Assembly (NCBI RefSeq): GCF_027484505.1 | Contig: NZ_JAIXSV010000057.1 | Span: 48,961 to 112,960, forward strand | DNA: 64,000 nt | Source: Asticcacaulis sp. | Lineage (GTDB): Bacteria; Pseudomonadota; Alphaproteobacteria; Caulobacterales; Caulobacteraceae | Direction: 5' to 3' | Shown: piece by piece, positions 43,601 through 50,096 of the stretch | Layout: the number at the start of each line of letters is the position of its first letter | Position numbering within the stretch: position 1 is the first letter of the stretch | The notes under the pieces: model-generated | Databases searched by the model: none | What the model saw: the letters and a program-made list of their open reading frames with translations, nothing else | Told to the model about the DNA's origin: nothing | Program-made: the position numbers and the translations under genes

Positions 43601-44134
43601 GAGACAGTGGCGGGCGGTGCGGCGGCGGCGGTCGAAACGGGTGTCCCGCAATTCATGATGTCGATGCTGATCCGCGCCGGCCTTCCGTCACGGCGCGCGG
43701 CCATGGCGGCTATCGAGGATGCCAAGCCTGTTTTCGTCACGCCCGCCGAAATGCGGGCATGGCTCGAATCCGATGAGATCACGGCCTATACGGATGCCGG
43801 CGATTGGCCGACACCCGACACTGCAGCGCTATGGGCACGGTTCCGAACGGAAGCCCTCAGCGGCGGAATCCAGAAGTGGTCGGTCGAACATTACAAGCGT
43901 TTGCTCGATACTGCGGCAGCCCCGCCTGCCGGCCTTTATCGGATCGTCACCGACGAGGGGGATGGGCGGACGTGGCTTACTTCGCCCGATTACCAGCGAA
44001 TCGCAGTTTTCAAGAAGCCAGCGGTCGATCCGAAACCCAGCCTTTTCTCAGGTCGTGTGCCGGGAGGTTCCAGATTAGTGGAAGCCTTGCGTGTCGGCCG
44101 TGGGAAGCTACGCTGGCCGGCAGCTGATCCTTAG
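40631..44134 (+). CDS. hamB: HamB, Hachiman defence helicase
   Basis: The 1167-residue protein is an SF2 DEAD/DEAH-type helicase: Walker A LPTSAGKTRVAE (about residue 313), DEGH (about residue 415), a motif III-like LSAILPSG and motif VI NVAGRAGRAF (about residue 674). An acidic linker rich in Asp and Glu (about residues 775-793) separates the helicase from a C-terminal helical region. HamB senses damaged or phage-derived DNA and releases HamA. The TTG start at 40631 lies within hamA; no better start gives a complete N-terminus. It is GC-rich compared with the OLD gene upstream. Confidence 0.88.
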   Translation: METIDELTAFLTTATVDGILGRLLYRGAAWSLMRQEGVLPANAPPLGATIETDLAEHGFALLRGAMALRAQAGASDLTSKAFERAANAFEALVRNGDPESPDRGFRRTIAAAAYHLAGFSAVAYSLFNETDDDLNTSPGETAIRHLILRDLGQLRAFVRDWLDDEAHGDEQIAEALRGEDPDVDEVLSSILNTTICRALAYFDFALETGEPEPIDSARTLLATAVSLADNAENVPLWWISNLCRHLIDDLWQHSLHQNLPTEPPEGTEEKYPDLRRLFISSLYARKTSEVELWPSQREAAQRSTDVTDDLVVALPTSAGKTRVAEIAALMTLSSARRVLIVTPLRALSAQTERSFRKTFAPLGFSVSSLYGASGLSAGDEDALRSREIIIATPEKLDFALRSEPSLIDDVGLIVLDEGHMIGPSEREIRYETLVQRLLRRADAGERRIVCLSAILPSGDELDDLTAWIRSDEPGEPVRSDWRPTRQRYGALTWRGKDALLRLDLDDDGPFLDKFVLEKPARGKERKPYPRKNSHLALFAAWEFAGQGKRTLIFSTQANWVESYGKQVVDLCKRGYLESLLEDEASIARALEVGKEWLGEDHPAVACLKQGVAIHHGRLPSPFLRELEALLSDGVLKVIVASPTLSQGLNLNAAVLLVPALYRASEKIKGEEFANVAGRAGRAFVDVEGLIVHVMFDKIDWRKKEWSKLVDSAKARTLKSGLIQIVAEILERLSREGVLDRDDAWEYLANAREAWRSPEEEAAVAERLAAGAEYDADGDDDEEGGDDEEVTIDEEPLSQIVERLDATVFGLIEALDSDRADLPKLLDEALKGSLWARQIAREDEDVAPLHKKVFEARADLIWKTTTAQARRGHFAMGVGLEAGLTIDAMADKLAELLDRADAAALSGDIDELVDALGGLGERLLFMRPFIPDKASALPANWKAILRSWVSGEDVAKIGPQNMRAVEEAFTYRLVWALEAVRTRRMSLGWSPETVAGGAAAAVETGVPQFMMSMLIRAGLPSRRAAMAAIEDAKPVFVTPAEMRAWLESDEITAYTDAGDWPTPDTAALWARFRTEALSGGIQKWSVEHYKRLLDTAAAPPAGLYRIVTDEGDGRTWLTSPDYQRIAVFKKPAVDPKPSLFSGRVPGGSRLVEALRVGRGKLRWPAADP

Positions 44135-44349
44135 AGGAGATATGTTAGCATTTTCATTGGCGGGTTCGGCGTAGACTTAGAGCTAACCTGGTGAAAATCA
44201 AACTATGTCATTGAGAAAGCGGAACCTTAAATGGCTTCGACGAATGACTGCTTTGGGCCAACTTCGGAAGTGGCATGAGTAGCATTTCAATATGACGACA
44301 TCGACATTGACCATGCTCGATTTACGTCAGCATAAGCATGTCTACACCG

Positions 44350-45294
44350 TCATTTCGACAGCAATCTCGATCCATCGCTGGCCGTTGTCACGTGAATCTG
44401 GAAGCTCGATTGCAGATTCTCTAAAAAATCCACCGGGTCACGGGTACTGAAGCGCCCGCCTATCCTCAGCCCCGCCAGCTCGGGATCAACAATGACGATG
44501 GGGCGTGGCAAATAGCGATTGTACTCTTCAACGGCCACACCGAGGGTCTGGCCATTGAACACCACGGCGTCCTGACGCCAGGCTGTCGTAAAATTGAGAT
44601 CGCTCTGAGTGATCGGCCTGACACGTGTCTCCGACCCGCTCGCGAGGGCCCCCTGCCCTGCCTCGATCTTCTGAGCATCCGATGCGCCTTCGATCGTACA
44701 ATCGCCTTTGACGACGGTGATCTCCAAGGCCGATGCGCGCAAACGGACATTCACATCCGCCGCCGTCATGAGGATCGCCCTGCCTGCAGCCGTCACCTTG
44801 CAGGGCTTCACTTTTGGTGGCACAACGACGCCGAGTTCGCCTTGCTCTAACCAAACCTCACTGCCCTTGCGCCCCGTCTTCCAGGCAATGCGCGTGTCGG
44901 TGTTGAGCTCAAGGCGAACGCCATCCGACAGCGTCAGGCTGCGGCGCTCTCCGACACGCGTTGAGGCTTCCGCCGGGCTCTGGGTCAAAACCCAAGCGCC
45001 GCCCCCCGCCGCGATAACCAAGGCACCCGCGCCGGCTTGCAGCCAATGGCGGCGCGTCAGACCTCTCCGCGGTCGTAAGTCTGGATCCTGGCTGAGATCT
45101 AAATCTTTCAGGGTATCAATCGAGTCCGCCGTATCGAGAATACGGGCGTAAGCCACGGCATTATGCGGGTTGGCGTCCCGCCAGGCTTCAAACGCACCGA
45201 GGTCGGCCGTTCCAGCTTCTAGTCGCGCATGCCAAAGGGCAGCCTTCTCCGTCAGGGCCGTCCAATCGGTCGCCTCGGGATCATCTATGGACAC
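44350..45294 (-). CDS. fecR: FecR-type anti-sigma/signal transducer
   Basis: The 314-residue protein has an N-terminal cytoplasmic anti-sigma (DUF4880) region (ALWHARLEAGTADLGAFEAWRDANPHN), one membrane span (LQAGAGALVIAAGGGAWVL, about residues 85-104), a periplasmic FecR domain (RVGERRSLTLSDGVRLELN) and a C-terminal STN-like segment (FNGQTLGVAVEEYNRYLPRPI). It would receive a signal from an STN-bearing TonB receptor and control the sigma factor encoded upstream. It starts at GTG 45294, 57 bp after the sigma gene stop. The nearest STN receptor is the lasso-associated one at 23554-26112. Confidence 0.88.
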   Translation of the reverse strand: MSIDDPEATDWTALTEKAALWHARLEAGTADLGAFEAWRDANPHNAVAYARILDTADSIDTLKDLDLSQDPDLRPRRGLTRRHWLQAGAGALVIAAGGGAWVLTQSPAEASTRVGERRSLTLSDGVRLELNTDTRIAWKTGRKGSEVWLEQGELGVVVPPKVKPCKVTAAGRAILMTAADVNVRLRASALEITVVKGDCTIEGASDAQKIEAGQGALASGSETRVRPITQSDLNFTTAWRQDAVVFNGQTLGVAVEEYNRYLPRPIVIVDPELAGLRIGGRFSTRDPVDFLENLQSSFQIHVTTASDGSRLLSK

Positions 45295-45351
45295 GGTGCC
45301 CTCCGCCCAGCTGACGTGAGGCCAGACACTACGAAAAAATACATACAGCGT

Positions 45352-46200
45352 CTATTCGCTCGCCGCCGTGTCCCGCCGAGCCTGACCGCTTTTCAGCGAC
45401 GGCGGCTCCTGATCCGCCAGGCGTGTTGCGACAATCGCCATGCCCTTGGCGAGGTGCTTTTCGACCATGGACACACTGATACCCAGTTCCTTCGCTATGG
45501 CCGGTGGCGACATTTCCTTTAAGCGCCGCATCTTCATGACCTTCCGGCATTGGGGCGGCAGCCCCTCGATCGCGTCGAGGATGATGCGTCGGCGTTCCTT
45601 GGCCGACAGGATTTCGTGTGCGTCAGGGCCTAAATCGGCCTGTTCGAGGGTCTCCATGTTGGCCACCAGTTCAATCGACACGATCTTTGAACGCTGGAAC
45701 AGACTTGCCGCGACGTTTCGGATGGCGCGCAGGGCGTAGCTTTTGGGATGGGTGATCGCCCGCCATTTGTCAGCCGTCACGAAGTCCGCATAGATGTCAT
45801 GGAGGATTTCGCGCGCGGTTTCGGTGCTTCCTGTCATGCGCCTCCCGACAGACAGGAACAGGCCCTCATGCGGAAACAGGTTTGCGGAAAACCACGTATC
45901 CATCTCACGGCGGGGTGGTCGGTTTGGGCCGGGCGCGTTCCCGCCCTGACCGAAACCCATGTAGAAGTATCGCTCGGGGACGTCGAGCGCCTCTGCACAG
46001 AGGAGCAGTTCGCGATTGCCAATCCGAGCACGCCCCTCTTCCATCGCGCGCAATTGCTCTACTGATACGTCGAGAAGACCCGCCAGCCAGTCTTCCGACA
46101 TTTGAACCAAAATCCGGCGGGCGCGAAGACGCGCGCCTACGTGCCTATCAACGGCGTTCAACGGAATGCCATCTACGCTGGGTACTGGAGTGCCTGTCAT
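45352..46200 (-). CDS. ECF sigma factor with an N-terminal XRE helix-turn-helix domain
   Basis: The 282-residue protein joins two DNA-binding systems. Residues about 15-75 (VGARLRARRILVQMSEDWLA and LLLCAEALDVPERYF) are an XRE-like helix-turn-helix. Residues about 110-180 resemble sigma region 2 (IYADFVTADKWRAITHPKSY) and residues about 215-265 are region 4 (LPPQCRKVMKMRRLKEMSPP...). ECF factors of the FecI type normally lack the XRE part. The frame continues to 46329, but the ATG at 46200 is preferred because AGGGGG lies about 8 nt upstream. The fecR gene follows in the same direction; the palindrome at 46240 may be autoregulatory. Confidence 0.82.
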   Translation of the reverse strand: MTGTPVPSVDGIPLNAVDRHVGARLRARRILVQMSEDWLAGLLDVSVEQLRAMEEGRARIGNRELLLCAEALDVPERYFYMGFGQGGNAPGPNRPPRREMDTWFSANLFPHEGLFLSVGRRMTGSTETAREILHDIYADFVTADKWRAITHPKSYALRAIRNVAASLFQRSKIVSIELVANMETLEQADLGPDAHEILSAKERRRIILDAIEGLPPQCRKVMKMRRLKEMSPPAIAKELGISVSMVEKHLAKGMAIVATRLADQEPPSLKSGQARRDTAASE

Positions 46201-46239
46201 CTTAACTGCCCCCTTAATGCACACGTTTGGCGTGAAATT

Positions 46240-46260
46240 TGGAATATGAATCATATTCCA
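46240..46260. promoter_or_regulatory. Perfect palindrome between the sigma factor and XRE genes
   Basis: Arms TGGAATATGA (46240-46249) and TCATATTCCA (46251-46260) flank one central base. It lies 40 bp from the sigma gene ATG in the divergent promoter region and is a strong operator candidate for one of the XRE proteins. Confidence 0.75.
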
Positions 46261-46275
46261 TAATTTTAGATACGC

Positions 46276-46296
46276 AATATGGAGGGTGATACATGG
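46276..46296 (+). repeat. Leader repeat 1 (ribosome-binding site of mini-ORF 1)
   Basis: The 15-nt AATATGGAGGGTGAT followed by one variable base and CATGG occurs here and again at 46636-46656, before each XRE gene. It places a strong GGAGG 6 nt before an ATG. Confidence 0.75.
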
Positions 46297-46346
46297 TGAA
46301 AATTTCTCAAGCTGTGATGCTTGAGCCATGGATGTCGATGCGCTAA
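46293..46346 (+). CDS. Mini-ORF 1 overlapping the first XRE gene
   Basis: This 17-codon ORF starts at an ATG with GGAGGG upstream and ends 19 bp inside the XRE gene in another frame. The XRE ATG at 46328 lacks a clear ribosome-binding site of its own, so translation may be coupled through termination of this leader. The duplicated arrangement at the second XRE gene supports function. Confidence 0.5.
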   Translation: MVKISQAVMLEPWMSMR

Positions 46347-46636
46347 TTGGCTGGAATTTCAGACGCTTGCGACAAGAGCTTGGCTTGTCTCAGGATGAGC
46401 TGTGGCTCCGATTAGGCACCCTTGATCAAAGTTATATGAGCCACCTTGAGAATGGCGAACTCAACCCGACCAGTCGGACGATATTTCGTTTAGCTGGGGC
46501 CTTGGGCGTATCAGAGGGCGAATTATTCCAACGTGAAGGTGTGCCCGACGCCATCTTGTTCAGCAAAAAGACTGAAGTGAAGAAGACCCGGTCGGGACGG
46601 AAACAAAAGCCAAACAAGAAACAGAAAACACCCTGA
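46328..46636 (+). CDS. XRE-family regulator 1
   Basis: The 102-residue protein is an XRE helix-turn-helix protein: FRRLRQELGLSQDELWLRLGTLDQSYMSHLENGELNPTSRTIFRLAGALGVSEGELF (residues about 11-67; pattern only) and a strongly basic C-terminal tail (KKTRSGRKQKPNKK). It is a close paralogue of the gene at 46688 and shares MDVD-LIGWNF at its start. It is divergent from the sigma gene and is a candidate binder of the palindrome at 46240. Confidence 0.85.
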   Translation: MDVDALIGWNFRRLRQELGLSQDELWLRLGTLDQSYMSHLENGELNPTSRTIFRLAGALGVSEGELFQREGVPDAILFSKKTEVKKTRSGRKQKPNKKQKTP

Positions 46637-46656
46637 ATATGGAGGGTGATTCATGG
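46636..46656 (+). repeat. Leader repeat 2 (ribosome-binding site of mini-ORF 2)
   Basis: It differs from leader repeat 1 at a single position over 21 nt. It overlaps the stop region of the first XRE gene, so the leader was duplicated together with the gene. Confidence 0.75.
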
Positions 46657-46685
46657 CGGATGCCACCGATTCCCAGTTGCATTAG
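46653..46685 (+). CDS. Mini-ORF 2 upstream of the second XRE gene
   Basis: The 10-codon ORF begins 6 nt after GGAGG and ends 2 bp before the ATG of the second XRE gene, a layout typical of translational coupling. The peptide differs from mini-ORF 1, so the act of translation rather than the peptide is likely to matter. Confidence 0.5.
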   Translation: MADATDSQLH

Positions 46686-46687
46686 GC

Positions 46688-47008
46688 ATGGACGTGGATC
46701 GGCTAATCGGTTGGAATTTCAAGCGCTTGAGGAGCAAGCTTGGGCTCTCTCAGGAGGAAGTCGCCCTTCGTCTTGGAACTTTCGACCAAGGTTATATTAG
46801 CCAGTTGGAAGGCGGCGAGCGAAATCCGACAGCACGTACCCTCTACAGGCTTGCGAAAGCTCTAAACGCCTCAGTCGGCGAGCTGTTCGAGTCTGAAGGG
46901 CTCCCGACAGAGATCGCTGAAAGCGAAAGCAAAGCCAGCGGCAAATCACGCGCCGGCCGTGCGCTTCCAAAAAAGAAGTCCAAAACTGGCCCCGCGTCAG
47001 GGACTTAG
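46688..47008 (+). CDS. XRE-family regulator 2
   Basis: The 106-residue protein repeats the architecture of regulator 1: MDVDRLIGWNFKRLRSKLGLSQEE, an XRE core with EGGERNPTARTLYRLAKAL, and a basic tail. The ATG at 46688 is preferred to upstream GTG at 46646 because the start aligns with the paralogue and follows mini-ORF 2. Tandem duplication with drift suggests two related operators or heterodimerisation. Confidence 0.85.
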   Translation: MDVDRLIGWNFKRLRSKLGLSQEEVALRLGTFDQGYISQLEGGERNPTARTLYRLAKALNASVGELFESEGLPTEIAESESKASGKSRAGRALPKKKSKTGPASGT

Positions 47009-47237
47009 GCCGAAGGCTGGAGACCCGAGGGGGCTCCATTCACGACAGGCCCGGTTCGCGCGGACGCGCGAAGACGCCCAACCTTCCTTCCCCAGACCGG
47101 CGTTTAATCTCTGCGATTTTCAGCACGTGCCTCTGAGGTTGCACCTTTGCCAGCCTTGTCGCCTCTTCGATCTCTGACACTCACCCGCTTACCCCACTGC
47201 CTTACGGCTCAGCTGAAACCTGACCAGCTCCCCCAAC

Positions 47238-48998
47238 TCACTCCGCCCCTTGCGCCCAGAGTTCGACATAGGCGGGTACGGTCTCCACAAGCTCATCGTG
47301 ATAGCCAAAGCCTTCCAACCGGCCCGCCTTCATGAACAGGACACAATCCGCTGTTTGTGCCAGCGATAGACGGTGCGTGACCATCACCACCGTTGTGCGC
47401 CCTTCAAAGCTTCGTCGCAGGTCTGACAGGATGCGCGCTTCACTCATGGGATCCAGCGCAGAGGTGCTTTCATCGAGGATCAGGACGGGAACCTTTATGC
47501 CTGTGACACGCGCCAATTCCAGCTTCTGGATCTGACCGCCGGACAGACGCTCACCCAGTTCACCTACGGGGGTGGTGAGATCCATCTCACGCCCGGCCTC
47601 ATAGAAGCGCCACTGCGCCAGCAGGGCCGCCAGATCGGCTTCGGTGGTGGTGGTCGGCGGATAGAGGGCATTGTCGCGCAAGGTACGATTTAAGAAGGTG
47701 ATGAACTGGGGGACGTAGAGGACGTGGCGAAAGCGGGCATGGACGTCCACCTGCGCCAGATCGACCCCGCCGATTACCACCTGCCCTTGGGCGGGTGAAA
47801 ACACCCCGGCCATGATCTGCGCCAGGGTCGATTTACCGGAACCGTTGGGCCCAACGATCACGGAAAAGGCCCCGGCGCGGATCGCTACCGACGCACCTTC
47901 CACACCTGCGGTCGTTCCGGCGTAGCGAAACGACACGTCCCGCAGTTCGACCGCCGCCGCGCCTGACCGAACGGGGCCAGCGTCAACCCGCTCGACCTCA
48001 CCGCGACATAAGCCCAACACATCCCGAATATTGGCTATCGCCCCGGCGGATTGGCTCAGCAGGAAGCCTATACCACTCAAGGGCAAGGCCAGACGCAGGG
48101 CATAGGTTTCCAGCATGATGAAGGCCCCCACGCTCAGGCGTCCCGCCCCCACATCGCCCGCCCCGGCCACCAACAGTCCCACCAGGCCAAGACCCAGCCA
48201 TCCGTATTGGAAGAGCGCCGTCTGAACGAGTGAGCGCATCATCTTGCTGTTGGCGACCGCCTTCTGCCCGACGCCGGCCCGAATCCCCCCCACTTCGGAT
48301 GTCAAGGTGCCATTGAGGACAATACGACGGGCATTGCGCAGCACATCGCCCAGCCCTTGCGAAACGGCGGCGGCAGCCAGATTGGCGAGATGGGCGTGCG
48401 AGCGATGACGCACCGCGCCCCAGCATGACAACACCGCATATCCGGCCAGCGTGACAAACAGGCCGACGGCGTAGGGCACCGGGATCAGGCCGCCGATCAC
48501 CCACAGACAGGCCAGAATTTGCAAAGCCAGCGGCAGGCTACGCCAGATCAAACCATCGACGACGACCAGCAGGCTGAAGGGCAATCGCTCGATCAGGCCG
48601 AGGGTGCGACTGCTGTCCCCGTCGCGGCTGGCCGCTACGCGCGGCAATTCACCGACCAGCGCGGCGGCGGCCAGATCGGCGCTCAGGGTGTCGATCACCC
48701 GTGTCGAATAGAGGAGACGTCCGGTCGAGAGGAGGCTGCCGCCCGCCCAGGCGCCAACGAAGACGAGTGCCAGCCCGAGGGTTACAGGGGGTGAAACGGG
48801 GGGATGGCTCAGGACATCAATGAAGGATTTCAGGGCCAGGGGACCAATGACGCCCAGAGCCACGGCCACCCCTTCAAGGATCAGACCTATGATCAGATCG
48901 CGGCGCACGCCCGTACCTAGGCCACATAGGCGCCGCACCAATGCCCCCACGACGGCCAAGTCCGAGAGTTCAGCGCAGGAGGGAGGTGTAGCCGCCAT
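47238..48998 (-). CDS. ABC exporter (fused membrane and ATPase domains)
   Basis: The 586-residue half-transporter has an N-terminal membrane domain with about six spans (residues about 30-310) and a C-terminal ATPase: Walker A VGPNGSGKSTLAQIM, signature LSGGQIQKLELARV and Walker B VLILDESTSALD. There is no peptidase domain. The start at 48998 overlaps the DUF2285 ORF by 29 bp, so the exporter is the last gene of the quorum-sensing operon. It has the layout of lasso exporters (protein D), which are missing from the A-B-C locus here. The substrate is unknown. Confidence 0.82.
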   Translation of the reverse strand: MAATPPSCAELSDLAVVGALVRRLCGLGTGVRRDLIIGLILEGVAVALGVIGPLALKSFIDVLSHPPVSPPVTLGLALVFVGAWAGGSLLSTGRLLYSTRVIDTLSADLAAAALVGELPRVAASRDGDSSRTLGLIERLPFSLLVVVDGLIWRSLPLALQILACLWVIGGLIPVPYAVGLFVTLAGYAVLSCWGAVRHRSHAHLANLAAAAVSQGLGDVLRNARRIVLNGTLTSEVGGIRAGVGQKAVANSKMMRSLVQTALFQYGWLGLGLVGLLVAGAGDVGAGRLSVGAFIMLETYALRLALPLSGIGFLLSQSAGAIANIRDVLGLCRGEVERVDAGPVRSGAAAVELRDVSFRYAGTTAGVEGASVAIRAGAFSVIVGPNGSGKSTLAQIMAGVFSPAQGQVVIGGVDLAQVDVHARFRHVLYVPQFITFLNRTLRDNALYPPTTTTEADLAALLAQWRFYEAGREMDLTTPVGELGERLSGGQIQKLELARVTGIKVPVLILDESTSALDPMSEARILSDLRRSFEGRTTVVMVTHRLSLAQTADCVLFMKAGRLEGFGYHDELVETVPAYVELWAQGAE

Positions 48999-49560
48999 CG
49001 ATCATTTTCCTTGCATAGATCAGAAGCCGGCGCACCTGAGAGTGGAGATAGTCGGAGCGACCATTCCATTCTTCGCGGACGCGTTTTTCTCCGAAGAGGG
49101 CTGCGCCAATCTCGCGATGAGTGGCACCGGCGCACATGCCGTCATAGGCCTGAAGGGCGCGTGCCCATTTGACGGTGCCGGTCTCGGGCGGGAACAGGGC
49201 CCGGGGAAAACGCCCGAGACGATGCAGGGCGTCGAGCCGGGCCAGGGTTTTCAGCTTTGCGGAAAACGTCCGAAACCCCGTGACGTCGAAGTGCAGAAGC
49301 ACCGGCCCTTCGGTCAGGGTGCCCTGTGTAACGTCGAGTTGCACCTGGCCCACCTCGTCGGCGAGGATCAGCCATTCATGGCCGAAGCCATCGCGGAGCA
49401 GATCGCGCTTTGCCGCAAACCGGCTCACGTCAAACGCACCGACGGTAGAGCGGGATACCCGTTCGGCCTGAACCTGAACGATGGAGGCGTCGAGGTCCGG
49501 GGCCCAGAAGAGCCATTCGTGCTGCGGCGTGTCGGGCGCCCGCTCAGCATGAACAAATAC
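48970..49560 (-). CDS. DUF2285 part of a split FseA-like transfer activator
   Basis: The annotated ATG/GTG-initiated frame (GTG at 49428) encodes 152 residues of DUF2285, but the frame is already protein-like back to about 49560 (PQHEWLFWAPDLDASIVQVQ), so it is the continuation of the DUF6499 gene upstream. The join requires a -1 (or +2) shift near 49560-49573. In ICEMlSymR7A the equivalent ORFs msi172 and msi171 are fused by a programmed +1 ribosomal frameshift to give FseA, an activator of the excisionase gene rdfS. Here the shift direction differs. The alternative is an indel, for example in the G4 run at 49560-49563 of the minus strand. Confidence 0.72.
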   Translation of the reverse strand, partial: VFVHAERAPDTPQHEWLFWAPDLDASIVQVQAERVSRSTVGAFDVSRFAAKRDLLRDGFGHEWLILADEVGQVQLDVTQGTLTEGPVLLHFDVTGFRTFSAKLKTLARLDALHRLGRFPRALFPPETGTVKWARALQAYDGMCAGATHREIGAALFGEKRVREEWNGRSDYLHSQVRRLLIYARKMIDGGYTSLLR

Positions 49561-49793
49561 CCCATGGCAAAAAGGTCATTCAAATCTCCCCGCAGAAGGG
49601 TGTGCGCCCCCTGCCCTTGCGTTGCCCAGTGATCGCCTATCGCCCACGAGGCCATGGCCTGCAGTCCGGGTTTGCGCTGCAGCCACAGCCAGGCCCAGCG
49701 ACGTTTGTCATAGGAGAGATACGGCCGGTACGCTGCCGTATCTCTCCAGGCCTCACCCGATGAAGTGAGGCTGCCCACATGTCCGTTTTTCAT
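49425..49793 (-). CDS. DUF6499 N-terminal part of a split FseA-like activator
   Basis: The N-terminal region (EAWRDTAAYRPYLSYDKRR and WAWLWLQRKPGLQ, about residues 13-45) matches the DUF6499 domain that precedes DUF2285 in FseA-type activators. After about residue 78 (DLNDLFAMGYLF) the product departs into a low-quality Ser/Thr/Pro/Arg tail, the signature of reading out of frame. The ATG at 49793 follows GGGAG. The gene is downstream of luxI and a small gene, so its transcription is probably switched on by quorum sensing, as for msi172 in ICEMlSymR7A. Confidence 0.72.
   Translation of the reverse strand: MKNGHVGSLTSSGEAWRDTAAYRPYLSYDKRRWAWLWLQRKPGLQAMASWAIGDHWATQGQGAHTLLRGDLNDLFAMGYLFMLSGRPTRRSTNGSSGPRTSTPPSFRFRPNGYPALPSVRLT
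49560..49578 (-). other. Candidate frameshift site between DUF6499 and DUF2285 ORFs
   Basis: The -1 frame is closed by a TGA at 49578-49576 and the zero frame becomes non-protein-like soon afterwards, so the shift must occur between them. A T5 run (49573-49569, zero-frame CTT TTT GCC) allows tRNA-Phe to slip back by one; a G4 run follows at 49563-49560. One extra G would also restore the frame. Confidence 0.5.
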
Positions 49794-49859
49794 CGGCACG
49801 CTCCCCGCGAGCCTTCTGCTCGCGACACATATTGCCCCTGCGGGACAAAGCGGAGATCG

Positions 49860-50096
49860 CTACTCGGCCTGGCCTTGCGGCTCATCATCCACACTGGGCG
49901 GCGGTCTCCCAAAGGTCTCCCGGCGACCGACAAAGGCTTTGAGACAACAGACAAAGGCCTCGTCCAGAAGGTCTGCACAATCGGTCAGACCCGCTTGGCG
50001 CATATCGGCTCGCAGACGGCCCAGACTGTCGATGCCTTGCTCTATCGCCTGATCCAGTCCGTCCTCCCCCGCGTTCCCACGACGCTCAGGCGACAT
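49860..50096 (-). CDS. Small protein between luxI and the FseA-like genes
   Basis: The 78-residue product (ATG at 50096) overlaps the luxI stop by 11 bp, so it is translated with it. It is helical (LDQAIEQGIDSLGRLRADMRQAGL and DCADLLDEAFVCCLKAF) with a Pro-rich acidic C-terminus. I do not recognise it. Position in the operon makes a role in quorum-sensing control or transfer plausible; an antiactivator-like function would be speculation. Confidence 0.6.
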   Translation of the reverse strand: MSPERRGNAGEDGLDQAIEQGIDSLGRLRADMRQAGLTDCADLLDEAFVCCLKAFVGRRETFGRPPPSVDDEPQGQAE

